NCBI RefSeq assembly: GCF_037975215.1
Contig: NZ_CP150239.1
Location: 1,216,001 to 1,280,000, forward strand
From: Solibacillus sp. FSL R5-0449
Lineage (GTDB): Bacteria; Bacillota; Bacilli; Bacillales_A; Planococcaceae
DNA length: 64,000 nt
Reading direction: 5' to 3'
The position numbers and the translations under genes were made by a program. The notes below the pieces were generated by a model, which was not told the DNA's origin, made no database searches, and saw only the letters and a list, made by a program, of their open reading frames with translations. Of the stretch, positions 44,710-54,934 are shown one piece after another (position 1 is the first letter of the stretch; the number at the start of each line of letters is the position of its first letter).

Positions 44710-44865
44710 GTTTCTTTTCGCTGACAAATGTGTCGTTTTCTAGTTGGAACGTTCAGAATATTCTAAAATAGATTATCGGCTGGCGGAAACAGTACTGTTA
44801 TTTAATTTGAAATATGTTATAGTGAAAAATACATACTTTAGCGAGTTGAAGGGAGAAAGTGTTTA

Positions 44866-46047
44866 ATGCGTTATTTAACAGCAGGTGAGTCACACGGACC
44901 ACAATTAACAACAATTATTGAGGGGTTACCTTCTTTACTTCCGGTAACAGCAGAAAAAATTAATTATGATTTAAAACGTCGTCAAGGTGGTCATGGTCGT
45001 GGTCGTCGCATGCAGATTGAGACTGATACAGTGGAAATTGTATCGGGAGTCCGTCACGGAAAAACATTAGGCTCACCAGTCGCATTAGTCGTTACAAATG
45101 ATGACTGGAAGCATTGGACGAAAATTATGGGTGCGGCAGAATTGCCGGAAGATATCGATCCATCTGAAATTAAACGCCAAATCTCACGTCCACGTCCAGG
45201 TCATGCGGACTTGGTCGGAGGGATGAAATACGGTCACCGCGATCTGCGTAACGTACTGGAGCGTTCAAGTGCACGTGAAACGACAGTACGTGTGGCAGTT
45301 GGCTCTGTCGCAAAAGCATTGTTGAACGAGCTTGGAATTTCCATTGTTTCACATGTTACGGAAATTGTAGGGATTAAAGCAGACAGCAGCTTGCTGGAAG
45401 GTAAATCCGCAGACGAAATCCGTACAATCATTGAAAACGACCCATGTTACTGTATCGATCCTGATGCTTCAGCAAAAATGGTGACAGCCATTGATGAAGC
45501 AAAACAGGCAGGGGACTCAATCGGCGGTGTCGTAGAAGTCATTGTAGAAGGTTTACCGGCGGGAATCGGCTCTTATGTGCATTACGACCGCAAATTGGAT
45601 GCAAAACTGGCATCTGCAATGTTAAGCATCAATGCATTTAAAGGCGTTGAGTTTGGTATCGGGTTTGAAATGGCACGTAAAAAAGGTTCGGAAGTACATG
45701 ACGAAATTTTATGGGATGACGAAAAGGGCTATACACGCGCAACAAATCGTTTAGGCGGTTTGGAAGGCGGTATGACGACAGGGATGCCGATTGTCGTACG
45801 AGGCGTGATGAAGCCAATCCCAACATTATATAAGCCGTTGCAAAGTGTTGACATTGAAACGAAAGAGCCTTTTAAAGCAAGTGTGGAGCGTTCTGACAGC
45901 TGTGCAGTACCTGCAGCATCCATCGTTGCAGAACATGTTATTGCCTGGGAAATCGCAAACGCTATCGTTGAGCAGTTCCATAGTGACCAATTACCACAAT
46001 TAAAGGCGCAGTTGGATGAAATGCGTCAGTACACGAAGGAGTATTAA
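44866..46047 (+). CDS. aroC: Chorismate synthase
   Basis: The 393-aa protein has the three chorismate synthase signatures: [16 protein letters not shown] at the N-terminus, [11 protein letters not shown] with RRQGGHGRG before it, and [15 protein letters not shown] near 340. It uses reduced FMN to convert EPSP to chorismate. It is the first gene of the aromatic operon (named aroF in B. subtilis). AAGGGAGAAAG precedes the ATG. Confidence 0.97.
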   Translation: MRYLTAGESHGPQLTTIIEGLPSLLPVTAEKINYDLKRRQGGHGRGRRMQIETDTVEIVSGVRHGKTLGSPVALVVTNDDWKHWTKIMGAAELPEDIDPSEIKRQISRPRPGHADLVGGMKYGHRDLRNVLERSSARETTVRVAVGSVAKALLNELGISIVSHVTEIVGIKADSSLLEGKSADEIRTIIENDPCYCIDPDASAKMVTAIDEAKQAGDSIGGVVEVIVEGLPAGIGSYVHYDRKLDAKLASAMLSINAFKGVEFGIGFEMARKKGSEVHDEILWDDEKGYTRATNRLGGLEGGMTTGMPIVVRGVMKPIPTLYKPLQSVDIETKEPFKASVERSDSCAVPAASIVAEHVIAWEIANAIVEQFHSDQLPQLKAQLDEMRQYTKEY

Positions 46048-46048
46048 T

Positions 46049-47134
46049 ATGGAGATTCCGGTTCGCACTCCTTCGCACTCGTACGCAGTAACGATTGGGA
46101 ATGGGATATTACGTGATGCATTGACAGCACAGCATGATTTGCTTACTAAAGCAGATAAAATCATTGTATTGACAGATGAAAATGTTTGGGCAGCACAGCA
46201 AAGCTATTTTGAAGGGAATTTCCCGTACACGTTTGAAGTACATGTTATGCCGGCAGGGGAAACATGTAAAACCTTTGAAAATTATAATGATGTGCAAACA
46301 TATTTACTTAAGCAAAAGTGTACAAGAAAATCGCTTATTATCGCATTTGGCGGTGGTGCAGTCGGCGATTTGGCCGGGTTTGTTGCTGCAACATATATGC
46401 GGGGCATTCCGTTCATCCAAGTGCCGACAACAATTTTGGCACATGATTCAGCTGTTGGGGGAAAGACAGCCATCAATCACGAACTAGGAAAAAATATGAT
46501 CGGTGCATTTTACCAGCCGGAAGCCGTTATTTTCGATACCGAATTTTTACATAGTCTTTCCGAAAAAGAAGTACGCTCAGGGATGGCAGAAGTAATTAAG
46601 CATGCGTTGATTTCCGATGCACAATGGGTGGAAGAGCTGCTTGAGGGAGATCATGTAACGGAACTTCCGGAAGAACTGTTGGCAAATTATTTGGCACATG
46701 GCATTCAAGTTAAAGCGACCATTGTCGAGCAGGATGAAACCGAACAGTCCGTCAGAAAGTATCTTAATCTAGGGCATACATACGGGCATGCAATTGAAGC
46801 AGCAGCAGGCTATGGACGTGTAGCGCATGGTGAAGCTGTGATGATTGGCCTTATTTATGCACTTCTATTGAGCGAAGAATACGGTAAAGTTAATCACCAA
46901 TTTACGAAACGCTTTTTACATTTTGCAATGGAAAACGGCTATCCGTTTGAAGCTGTTCATGAATTTACATTCGATCAGCTGATTGAATATTTACTGAAAG
47001 ATAAAAAAGCCGACTATGGACAACTGCAGTTCGTGCTGCTTGAAACGATCGGACAACCATTTGTCCAAAAGGTTGAACTTGAACAATGCCGAGAAATTGA
47101 TCGTCAACTAAGAGCATTATTAGCGGAGGTGTAG
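46049..47134 (+). CDS. aroB: 3-dehydroquinate synthase
   Basis: The protein is 361 aa from ATG 46049, one base after the aroC stop, with AAGGAG inside the end of aroC. NAD-binding GGGAVGDLAGFVAATYMRGI and metal-binding regions EVIKHALI and LNLGHTYGHAIE are present. It makes 3-dehydroquinate from DAHP. It is tightly coupled to aroC and followed by aroH after 2 bp. Confidence 0.96.
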   Translation: MEIPVRTPSHSYAVTIGNGILRDALTAQHDLLTKADKIIVLTDENVWAAQQSYFEGNFPYTFEVHVMPAGETCKTFENYNDVQTYLLKQKCTRKSLIIAFGGGAVGDLAGFVAATYMRGIPFIQVPTTILAHDSAVGGKTAINHELGKNMIGAFYQPEAVIFDTEFLHSLSEKEVRSGMAEVIKHALISDAQWVEELLEGDHVTELPEELLANYLAHGIQVKATIVEQDETEQSVRKYLNLGHTYGHAIEAAAGYGRVAHGEAVMIGLIYALLLSEEYGKVNHQFTKRFLHFAMENGYPFEAVHEFTFDQLIEYLLKDKKADYGQLQFVLLETIGQPFVQKVELEQCREIDRQLRALLAEV

Positions 47135-47136
47135 CA

Positions 47137-47499
47137 ATGATTCGTGGAATTCGCGGTGCAATTACGATTGCTGAAGATAAAGCCGAATATGTATGGGGAG
47201 AAACGGCAAGATTAGTGAAAGAAGTTGCGAAACAAAATAATATTGAACCGGAAGATATTGCCTCTGTGACAATTTCTACAACGCCGGATATTCATTCGGC
47301 TTTTCCTGCCAAGTCGGTACGTTCGATGCCGGGGTGGCAGTATGTACCGATTATGTGCATGCATGAAATGGATGTGCCTGGTGCATTGCCATTATGTATT
47401 CGTGTATTATTACATGTGAATACGGAAACGCCACAGGACAAAATCCAACATATATACTTAGAAGATGCGGTAAAATTAAGACCAGATTTAGTGAAATAA
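47137..47499 (+). CDS. aroH: Chorismate mutase (AroH type)
   Basis: This 120-aa monofunctional AroH-class mutase begins MIRGIRGAITIAED and has SVTISTTPDIHSAFPAKSVR and RVLLHVNTE with active-site Arg residues. It converts chorismate to prephenate for Phe and Tyr. In B. subtilis the trpEDCFBA genes follow; here hisC follows after 25 bp. Confidence 0.96.
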   Translation: MIRGIRGAITIAEDKAEYVWGETARLVKEVAKQNNIEPEDIASVTISTTPDIHSAFPAKSVRSMPGWQYVPIMCMHEMDVPGALPLCIRVLLHVNTETPQDKIQHIYLEDAVKLRPDLVK

Positions 47500-47524
47500 T
47501 TGCGAGTTAGAGGAGACGTTAAGG

Positions 47525-48625
47525 ATGAAATGGAAACAACAGTTATTTGGAATGAAAGCTTACAAACCGGGAAAACCAATTGAAGAGGTTAAGAAGCTTT
47601 TCGGGTTGGATGAAGTCGTAAAGCTCGCTTCAAATGAAAATCCTTTTGGCAGCTCACCAAAAGTAAAACAATTTTTACAAAAAGATGAATCCAATCATGC
47701 AATATATCCGGACGGTTATGCTCAAAACTTACGAACATCATTGGCGAATTTCTATGGTGTTGATGAAAATGAAATCATTTTAGGAAATGGTTCGGATGAT
47801 TTAATCGCTATCATTACCCGTGCATTACTATATCCAGGTGTGAACACAGTCATGGCAGATTTATCATTTTCTCAATACTGGCATAATGCAGAGATTGAAG
47901 GGGCAGAAATTCGTAAAGTACCATTGAAAAATGGTGTCCATGATTTAGAAGCAATGCTGGAGGCAATTGATGAAAATACATCGGTTGTATGGGTATGTAA
48001 TCCTAACAATCCGACAGGTACTATCGTATCGGATGAAGCATTAAGTGCTTTCTTGGCTAAAGTGCCTAAGGATGTTTTCATTGTATTGGACGAAGCTTAT
48101 GTGGAATACATAAACGATGCCTCTTATAAAGATACATTGCATTATTTCCGTGACTATCCGAATTTAATTTTATTGCGTACATTCTCAAAAGCGTATGGAC
48201 TGGCTTCTTTCCGCGTTGGTTACGGAATTGCCCAAGCAGATGTTATTGCGAAGCTTGACCCTGTGCGTGCGCCATTCAACAATACGATCCTAAGCCAGCA
48301 AGTTGCGCAAGTCGCACTACAGGACCAGGAATACATTGCCAGCTGCCGTGAAGCAAATGAAATTGGCAAAAAGCAGTTTGTAGAATTTTGCGAGCAGCAC
48401 GGTTTAAATTATTTCCCATCCCAAACGAACTTTGTCATGTTTGAAGTGAAGGCTCCAAGTGATGTTGTATTTGAAGAGATGATGAAGCGCGGATTTATTA
48501 TCCGAAGCGGCGCAGCATTAGGATTGGAAGGCTATATTCGTGTGACAATCGGTACAGAAGCTCAAAATGCGAGATTTTTACAGTTGCTTGAAGAAGTCTT
48601 AAATGAACAAGGAGTACTTGCATGA
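47525..48625 (+). CDS. hisC: Histidinol-phosphate / aromatic aminotransferase
   Basis: This 366-aa fold-type I PLP aminotransferase has KLASNENPFGSS, NPNNPTGT, DEAYVEY and the PLP lysine in LRTFSKAYGLASFRVGYG (near 220). In Bacilli HisC in this operon serves both histidine and Tyr/Phe synthesis, fitting its place before tyrA. GAGGAGACG precedes the ATG; it overlaps tyrA by 4 bp. Confidence 0.95.
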   Translation: MKWKQQLFGMKAYKPGKPIEEVKKLFGLDEVVKLASNENPFGSSPKVKQFLQKDESNHAIYPDGYAQNLRTSLANFYGVDENEIILGNGSDDLIAIITRALLYPGVNTVMADLSFSQYWHNAEIEGAEIRKVPLKNGVHDLEAMLEAIDENTSVVWVCNPNNPTGTIVSDEALSAFLAKVPKDVFIVLDEAYVEYINDASYKDTLHYFRDYPNLILLRTFSKAYGLASFRVGYGIAQADVIAKLDPVRAPFNNTILSQQVAQVALQDQEYIASCREANEIGKKQFVEFCEQHGLNYFPSQTNFVMFEVKAPSDVVFEEMMKRGFIIRSGAALGLEGYIRVTIGTEAQNARFLQLLEEVLNEQGVLA

Positions 48626-49719
48626 CACGAAATGTCTTCGTAATCGGACTAGGGTTAATTGGTGGATCTGTAGCGATGGCTTTGCAGAAGGCACCACAAA
48701 CAAAAGTGTTCGGCTATGATGCTCATGAACAAACACGACAATTAGCGGACACTTTACAGGTCGTTCATGAAGTTGTTAAAAATCCTGCTGAGTTTGCAAA
48801 AGAAGCGGATGTTATAATATTTGGTACACCTGTAAATGTGACACTCGACTTTATGGAACAGCTGAAGTCGTGGGAATTGAAGCGCAATGTCATTATTACA
48901 GATACAGGCAGTACAAAAGCGAAAATAATGGAAAAAGCAGTAGAGCTGCGGCAACTGGGTATTACATTTATCGGCGGGCATCCAATGGCGGGTTCCCATA
49001 AAAGCGGTATTACAGCAGCAAAGCCCTATTTACTGGAAAATGCCTATTATATGCTGACACCCCATGAAGGGGAAGAGCTTGAAAAACTTGCTGCACTGGA
49101 TGATCTGCTGAAATTTACACTCGGGAAGATGGTCGTTGTCGATGCGAAGGTACATGACCATATGACAGCTGTTGTCAGCCATTTCCCGCATATTATCGCG
49201 GCATCTTTAGTACATCAGCTTAATAGTGAAAAACAGACATATCCAATGACCTCTTCATTAGCTGCAGGCGGTTTCCGTGATATTACACGTATTGCTTCCT
49301 CAAATCCTGCTTTGTGGCGTGATATTACAATGCAAAATAAGCAGGAATTGGTCGGACAGCTTGATAATTGGCTTAACGAAATGCAGCGTGTGCGTGATCT
49401 ATTGGCTGAAGGTGATGCGAAAGCGATCGAGAACTACTTCAGTGAAGCGCGTGATGTCCGGGACAGTTTACCGGTTGCGAACGGTGCCTTGTATATCCCG
49501 TACGATCTTTATGTCGATATCCCGGATTATCCAGGGGTCATTTCAGAAGTCACAGGCTTATTGGCTGAAAATAATATAAGTATTACAAATATACGTATCG
49601 TAGAAACACGTGTCGATGTATTCGGGATTCTGGTCATCAGTTTCCAGACAAATGAAGACCGGGAACGTGCGGCACAATGTATTGAACACAAGGCGAAGTA
49701 CGATACATATATTTCATAA
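48622..49719 (+). CDS. tyrA: Prephenate dehydrogenase
   Basis: The 365-aa protein has NAD-binding GLGLIGGSVAMAL (8-20), GGHPMAGSHKSGI with the catalytic histidine, and AAGGFRDITRIASSNPALWRDI. A C-terminal ACT domain (YDLYVDIPDYPGVISEVTGLLAENNISITNIRIVETR) is expected to give tyrosine feedback control. Overlaps the hisC stop by 4 bp. Confidence 0.96.
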   Translation: MTRNVFVIGLGLIGGSVAMALQKAPQTKVFGYDAHEQTRQLADTLQVVHEVVKNPAEFAKEADVIIFGTPVNVTLDFMEQLKSWELKRNVIITDTGSTKAKIMEKAVELRQLGITFIGGHPMAGSHKSGITAAKPYLLENAYYMLTPHEGEELEKLAALDDLLKFTLGKMVVVDAKVHDHMTAVVSHFPHIIAASLVHQLNSEKQTYPMTSSLAAGGFRDITRIASSNPALWRDITMQNKQELVGQLDNWLNEMQRVRDLLAEGDAKAIENYFSEARDVRDSLPVANGALYIPYDLYVDIPDYPGVISEVTGLLAENNISITNIRIVETRVDVFGILVISFQTNEDRERAAQCIEHKAKYDTYIS

Positions 49720-49754
49720 AAGCAAAAGGGATTTTCTTAAAAGGGGGTTCATAA

Positions 49755-51041
49755 ATGAGTACAACATTGCACTACAGTCAACCGTCATTGCAGGGCGATA
49801 TTACCGTACCGGGTGACAAATCGGTTTCGCATCGCTCGGTTATGTTCGGCTCGATTGCAAAAGGAAAAACGACGGTCAGCGGCTTCTTATTAGGAGAAGA
49901 CTGTCTGCGTACAATTGACTGTTTCCAAAAGCTTGGGGTAGACATTGAGGTTGACGGGACAGACGTAACGATAGACAGCCCGGGAATAGATGGGTGGACT
50001 GAACCGAAAGAAGTCCTTTATACAGGAAACTCAGGTACGACAACACGTTTAATGCTAGGGCTGTTATCCGGCACGAAATTACATACAATCATGACAGGTG
50101 ACGCATCGATCGGTAAGCGTCCTATGCGTCGTGTGGCAGATCCATTACGTTTAATGGGTGCGCAAATTGCCGGACGAGAAAATGGACAATATACGCCACT
50201 CGCAATCCAAGGTGGACCGTTAAAAGCGATCGACTACAAAATGCCTGTTGCCAGTGCCCAGGTGAAATCAGCTATTCTGCTTGCCGGTATACGTGCTGAA
50301 GGTACAACAGTTGTCCGTGAGGAAGAAATTTCACGTGATCATACAGAACGTATGCTGCGCCAGTTCGGGGCAACGGTAACAGTTGAAGACGGTGTCGTGT
50401 CATTGCAAGGCGGTCAAACCCTGACTGGAACACATGTAAATGTACCCGGCGATATTTCATCGGCCGCATTTTTCCTAGTTGCCGGTGCTATTGCGAAAAA
50501 CAGCAAAATTGTTCTGAATAACGTGGGGGTCAATGAAACACGTGACGGCATTTTAGAAGTACTTCAAAACATGGGTGCGAAAATGGCCATCACAATCGAT
50601 GACGAGAACGCAGCAGAACCAACCGCTACGATTACGATTGAAACTTCCGATCTAAAAGGAACAACAGTGGAGGGCGCGATTATTCCCCGCCTAATCGATG
50701 AAATTCCGATTATTGCACTGCTTGCGACACAAGCTGCCGGTAAAACAATCATTAAAGATGCAGAAGAGCTAAAAGTAAAAGAAACAAACCGTATTGATGC
50801 GGTTGTAAATGAGTTAAAGAAACTAGGCGCAAAAATTGAAGCGACAGAAGACGGCATGGTCATTGAAGGCCCGACTCCTTTACATGGTGGAAGCTTGAAA
50901 ACATATGGTGATCACCGTATTGGAATGATGGGTGCGATCGCAGCGCTAGTTGCGGATGGGGAAGTTGAATTGGATGATGCGGATTGTATCGCCGTTTCCT
51001 ACCCGACTTTTTTTGAACATGTTAATAGTATAATAAAATAA
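49755..51041 (+). CDS. aroA: 3-phosphoshikimate 1-carboxyvinyltransferase (EPSP synthase)
   Basis: The 428-aa protein has [49 protein letters not shown] and GDHRIGMM. The GNSGTTTR form (rather than GNAGTAMR) is typical of the Gram-positive class II enzymes. It joins PEP to shikimate-3-phosphate. Named aroE in B. subtilis. AAAAGGGGG precedes the ATG; a terminator follows and ends the aromatic operon. Confidence 0.96.
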   Translation: MSTTLHYSQPSLQGDITVPGDKSVSHRSVMFGSIAKGKTTVSGFLLGEDCLRTIDCFQKLGVDIEVDGTDVTIDSPGIDGWTEPKEVLYTGNSGTTTRLMLGLLSGTKLHTIMTGDASIGKRPMRRVADPLRLMGAQIAGRENGQYTPLAIQGGPLKAIDYKMPVASAQVKSAILLAGIRAEGTTVVREEEISRDHTERMLRQFGATVTVEDGVVSLQGGQTLTGTHVNVPGDISSAAFFLVAGAIAKNSKIVLNNVGVNETRDGILEVLQNMGAKMAITIDDENAAEPTATITIETSDLKGTTVEGAIIPRLIDEIPIIALLATQAAGKTIIKDAEELKVKETNRIDAVVNELKKLGAKIEATEDGMVIEGPTPLHGGSLKTYGDHRIGMMGAIAALVADGEVELDDADCIAVSYPTFFEHVNSIIK

Positions 51042-51049
51042 TAATTTAC

Positions 51050-51088
51050 GGAGATGTAAAAAGAACTTCCTTTTTGCATCTCCTTTTT
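51050..51088 (+). terminator. Terminator of the aromatic operon
   Basis: GGAGATG-AAAAAG pairs with CTTTTT-CATCTCC, loop about 5 bases, then TTTTT. Confidence 0.88.
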
Positions 51089-51193
51089 ACTTTGTTCAAA
51101 TGAATTTTAAAAACATCCGAATTCTTTTTCTTGTGATGCATTGCTTCGTCATGTAGCATAATATTGAGAACAAAAGAAAAAGGTGAAATACAC

Positions 51194-52438
51194 ATGGAAC
51201 TATTACTACAAGCGATTCAAGAAGGAAATTTAGAGGAGATTAACCGACTTCTTGAATCTTTTTTAATGGATGCTGAACCCGCAGCACAATATGAAGTAGC
51301 CGAAGCACTTATGCATTACGGATTTTTAAATGAAGCAGACCGTGTATTTGAGCATCTTCAATTTTTATTTCCTGAAGAAGCGCAAATTTCAATCGACCGT
51401 GCAAGTGTTTTAATTGAGCTTGGCGAAGAGGATAATGCCCTCGATTTATTAATGGGGATTGCCGATGACGCGCCAGAATACCCTCAAGCGCTGTTAGTAT
51501 TGGCCGACTATTATCAAATGCAGGGGTTATTTGAAGTGGCGGAACAACGGATTAATGATGCGTTGCAAATTTTACCTCATGAACCTTTACTTCAATTTGC
51601 CAAAGCAGAATTATTATTTGAAACAGGTCGTTTTACAGAGGCTGTTCGAATTTATGAAGAGCTGTATGCGATCGATAAAAAGTTTGCTGGTATAATTTTA
51701 GCCCAGCGTCTTGCAGAAGTTTACCGTGCTGGTGCAGGTTATGAAACGGCTCTGGATTATTATATGGAAGCACTTGAAGAAGAAGTTACAGCAGACTTGC
51801 TGTTTGGTTCGGCTTATGCAGCGTTCCAGACGGAAAAATATGAACTAGCTATAAAACAGCTGGAAGATTTAAAAGAGTTGGACCCTGATTATTTCTCAGC
51901 TTATTTACTGCTGGCTGAAAGTTATGCAATGCTCGAGGATAATGAACGTGCCTTAAAAGTTATTAAAGAAGGTCTTAAACGAGACGAATACGATAAATCC
52001 CTCTATTTATTTGCGGGGAAAATGGCGATTAAAAATGGCAAACAGCAGGAAGCGATAGAGTTTTTAAGTGAGGCCATTGCATTGGACCCTGAATATATGG
52101 AAGCGATTTTAGTATTGATGTCTGTTTACAATACCGAACAACGCTATGAAGAAATTATTTCACTATATGAACAATTGCATCAAAATGAATTCGAATGGGT
52201 CGCTTTATATCCATTTGTAGCCAATGCTTATAATGAAGAAGAACTGTTCGAAAAAGCATACGAAATTTACAAAGAGGCATATAATGAATTTAACGATGAT
52301 GTTGAGTTTTTAGAGAAATATTTTGTGTTTTTAGTTGAGGACGGCAAGCGTGATGAAGCAAAGAAAATTGCCGAGCGACTTGTCCAATTACAGCCTTCTG
52401 AACAGCAATGGACTGATTTATTAGAACGCTTTGAGTAA
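51194..52438 (+). CDS. ypiA: TPR-repeat protein YpiA
   Basis: The protein is 414 aa from ATG 51194 (AAAAGGTGA upstream; longer in-frame sequence is not coding-like). It is almost entirely tetratricopeptide repeats, for example EPLLQFAKAELLFETGRFTEAVRIYEEL and SLYLFAGKMAIKNGKQQEAIEFLSEAI. No catalytic or membrane motif; a protein-interaction scaffold. The position upstream of ypiB-ypiF-qcrABC matches B. subtilis. Confidence 0.92.
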   Translation: MELLLQAIQEGNLEEINRLLESFLMDAEPAAQYEVAEALMHYGFLNEADRVFEHLQFLFPEEAQISIDRASVLIELGEEDNALDLLMGIADDAPEYPQALLVLADYYQMQGLFEVAEQRINDALQILPHEPLLQFAKAELLFETGRFTEAVRIYEELYAIDKKFAGIILAQRLAEVYRAGAGYETALDYYMEALEEEVTADLLFGSAYAAFQTEKYELAIKQLEDLKELDPDYFSAYLLLAESYAMLEDNERALKVIKEGLKRDEYDKSLYLFAGKMAIKNGKQQEAIEFLSEAIALDPEYMEAILVLMSVYNTEQRYEEIISLYEQLHQNEFEWVALYPFVANAYNEEELFEKAYEIYKEAYNEFNDDVEFLEKYFVFLVEDGKRDEAKKIAERLVQLQPSEQQWTDLLERFE

Positions 52439-52450
52439 AGGGAGGATTGC

Positions 52451-53002
52451 ATGTTGACATATTCCGTACCACTGAATGACAAAAAGTTGTTTATCAGGTG
52501 GTTTTTGAAAAATTTCCAGTTAAAAAGACGTGAAGGTGTATGGATTTTAAATTACTTACTAAGTAATGACGATTTGCTGAAAAATGTTCATTTCGTTGAT
52601 GAAGCACATTATTGCCCGCGTTCCATAGTAATGTCGACAATTGAAACAACAAGTATCCCATTCCGGTTTTATAAAGAAAATATTATGACATCCGATGCCG
52701 AAAAAGCATTTCATGATTTACGAATCAATGCCCACGAAGCAATTTATTTTCAGCTGAATTTCCCGAGCGTACCGCCTGATCCTCTGTATTTAGCGGTACT
52801 GGAGGAAAATCCTTACGTACCGGCTGATATCTTCATCAGTGAAAAAGACCGTCTAGCAGCCGAGCGTTTGCTGGAGAATAGTGTACTAGAATTCCAGGAA
52901 CAGCAACTGCTAAAAGAAATTGATGAAGCACTGGATAGTGGAGATAAAGAACGTTTTTTCGAGTTATCTAATTTATTGCAAGCATTAAAGCATACGAAGT
53001 AA
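52451..53002 (+). CDS. ypiB: UPF0302 protein YpiB
   Basis: The 183-aa soluble protein matches YpiB through ILNYLLSNDDLLKNVHFVDEAHYCPRSIVMS and the C-terminal IDEALDSGDKERFFELSNLL, an IDEAL motif. It starts 12 bp after ypiA. B. subtilis YpiB is implicated in qcr/cytochrome bc biogenesis and biofilm control. The mechanism is not visible in the sequence. Confidence 0.92.
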   Translation: MLTYSVPLNDKKLFIRWFLKNFQLKRREGVWILNYLLSNDDLLKNVHFVDEAHYCPRSIVMSTIETTSIPFRFYKENIMTSDAEKAFHDLRINAHEAIYFQLNFPSVPPDPLYLAVLEENPYVPADIFISEKDRLAAERLLENSVLEFQEQQLLKEIDEALDSGDKERFFELSNLLQALKHTK

Positions 53003-53072
53003 TTTTATACTTTATTAAAAAAATTACTTCTTTCCTATTTTCAGAAGTTTAAAGGTACTAGGAGGAAAGAAT

Positions 53073-53516
53073 ATGAACTTTATAGTAAAAGATGTAGAAC
53101 AGTTCCAGGCTCAGAAGCAATTTATAGATACGGCAATTGTCCCGCTCGTGCAATTGGATTTTTCGGATCAAGGAATGAAGCAGAGCAGTTCTGCTTCAGA
53201 ATATTTAATGACGTTGACGAATTTTATAGAACAGCAGTTTAAAGGACGTCTTTTATTATTGCCCCCCTTTTCATATACAATGGGAACCAAGTCAGATAAA
53301 ATGCCGGCAGCAATGGAAAAAGAATTGAAGGAAGCAGGTTTTAAAGCAGTGGTCTTTATTACCTGTGACCATTCTTGGACTGAATTGAAAGAATATTTAA
53401 ATATTATTTGGCTTCCGGCTATCCCACTTGAGTCTATGGACCAGGGTGTTAAACAGAGAATATTGGAAGATCAGCTAAAACAAGTCATCCCGACTTTTAC
53501 GAAAATTTGGGTTTAA
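53073..53516 (+). CDS. ypiF: DUF2487 protein YpiF
   Basis: The 147-aa protein is recognised by synteny and by QFIDTAIVPLVQLDFSDQGMKQ and FKGRLLLLPPFSYT, typical of DUF2487. Soluble, no catalytic motif. AGGAGG precedes the ATG. It lies just before the menaquinol:cytochrome c reductase operon and in B. subtilis is transcribed with ypiAB. Confidence 0.88.
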   Translation: MNFIVKDVEQFQAQKQFIDTAIVPLVQLDFSDQGMKQSSSASEYLMTLTNFIEQQFKGRLLLLPPFSYTMGTKSDKMPAAMEKELKEAGFKAVVFITCDHSWTELKEYLNIIWLPAIPLESMDQGVKQRILEDQLKQVIPTFTKIWV

Positions 53517-53691
53517 CGAGCATTTTTGTGCTACATTTGTTTCATTAAATGTTCACAAACTACACTTTTGGAAATGAATGCTATATTGACCAACTTATTC
53601 AGTTGATATATCATAGATATGTCCTAGTTATTTACTATTTTTAAAAGTATATGTCCGTTGGACTGACCTTTTAGTAAGAGGGGGGAAAAGG

Positions 53692-54198
53692 ATGAGTAGG
53701 AATCGAGTTACAAGACGTCAATTTTTAACTTATACAATTACTGGTGTAGGTGGATTTATGGCGGCAGGAATGTTAATGCCAATGGTACGTTTTGCTATTG
53801 ACCCAATTCTTCAGTCAAAAGAAGATGGTGATTTTGTACAGACAAGCAAAAAAATTGCCGAAATTACAGAAGTTCCGGTAAAAGTGGACTTCTCGTACGA
53901 ACAGACGGATGGCTGGTACAAATCAGAAGTAGCAGATGCTGCTTGGGTTTACAAAGAAGGTGACGAAATCATCGCAATCTCACCTGTATGTAAGCATTTA
54001 GGGTGTACTGTAAACTGGGAAGGTAATCCAGAATACACAAATCAGTTCTTCTGTGCATGTCATGCGGGGCGTTATGAAAAATCAGGTGTTAACGTTAAAG
54101 GTACACCGCCTCTTGGACCGCTGGATATGTATGAAGTGTCAGAAAATGATGGTTTCTTATTGCTTGGGAAAAAAATCGCTAACACACACAGTAACTAA
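53692..54198 (+). CDS. qcrA: Menaquinol:cytochrome c reductase Rieske subunit
   Basis: The 168-aa protein has a twin-arginine-like N-terminus (SRNRVTRRQFLTYT), a membrane helix (ITGVGGFMAAGMLMPMV), and the Rieske cluster ligands CKHLGC and CACHAGRY with GTPPLGPL. It is the iron-sulphur protein of the bc complex, exposed outside. First gene of qcrABC; AAGAGGGGGG before the ATG. Confidence 0.96.
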   Translation: MSRNRVTRRQFLTYTITGVGGFMAAGMLMPMVRFAIDPILQSKEDGDFVQTSKKIAEITEVPVKVDFSYEQTDGWYKSEVADAAWVYKEGDEIIAISPVCKHLGCTVNWEGNPEYTNQFFCACHAGRYEKSGVNVKGTPPLGPLDMYEVSENDGFLLLGKKIANTHSN

Positions 54199-54220
54199 AT
54201 AAGTTAGGGGGTACGACACA

Positions 54221-54895
54221 GTGCTAAATAAAATTTATGATTGGGTCGATGAACGTTTAGATATTACTCCTATTTGGCGTGATATTGCCGACCATGAAGT
54301 GCCAGAGCACGTTAACCCTGCCCATCACTTTTCAGCATTCGTTTACTGTTTCGGGGGATTAACATTCTTTATTACAGTAATCCAAATTCTATCAGGTATG
54401 TTCTTAACGATGTATTACGTACCGGATGTAGAGAATGCTTGGAAATCAGTTTACTATTTACAAAACGAAGTAGCATTCGGTGAAATCGTTCGTGGTATGC
54501 ACCATTGGGGGGCATCTTTAGTAATTGTCATGATGTTCTTACATACACTTCGTGTATTCTTCACAGGTTCATATAAAAAACCGCGTGAATTAAACTGGTT
54601 AGTTGGTGTAGGTATCTTTGCCATTATGTTAGGTTTAGGTTTCACAGGTTATTTATTGCCATGGGATATGAAAGCGTTATTCGCTACTAAAGTAGGTATC
54701 GAGATTGCTGCATCTGTTCCGTTTTTAGGTGAAACAATAAAAGTATTATTAGCTGGGGATTCTACGATTATCGGGGCGCAAACTTTAACTCGTTTCTTTG
54801 CCATTCATGTATTCTTCTTACCAGCAGCATTATTTGCATTATTGGCAGTTCACTTTATTATGATCCGCCGCCAAGGTATTTCAGGACCTCTATGA
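54221..54895 (+). CDS. qcrB: Menaquinol:cytochrome c reductase cytochrome b subunit
   Basis: The 224-aa protein is the b6-type short cytochrome b with four helices. Haem-ligand histidines are in GMHHWGASLVIVMMFLHTLRVF and in FAIHVFFLPAALFALLAVHF. Bacillus-type enzymes split cytochrome b into this part and a C-terminal part fused to cytochrome c in QcrC. TTAGGGGG precedes the start codon (GTG at 54221). Confidence 0.95.
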   Translation: MLNKIYDWVDERLDITPIWRDIADHEVPEHVNPAHHFSAFVYCFGGLTFFITVIQILSGMFLTMYYVPDVENAWKSVYYLQNEVAFGEIVRGMHHWGASLVIVMMFLHTLRVFFTGSYKKPRELNWLVGVGIFAIMLGLGFTGYLLPWDMKALFATKVGIEIAASVPFLGETIKVLLAGDSTIIGAQTLTRFFAIHVFFLPAALFALLAVHFIMIRRQGISGPL

Positions 54896-54934
54896 TCCGA
54901 AACTAATTGTACTATTTTTTAAGGAGGGGACACT

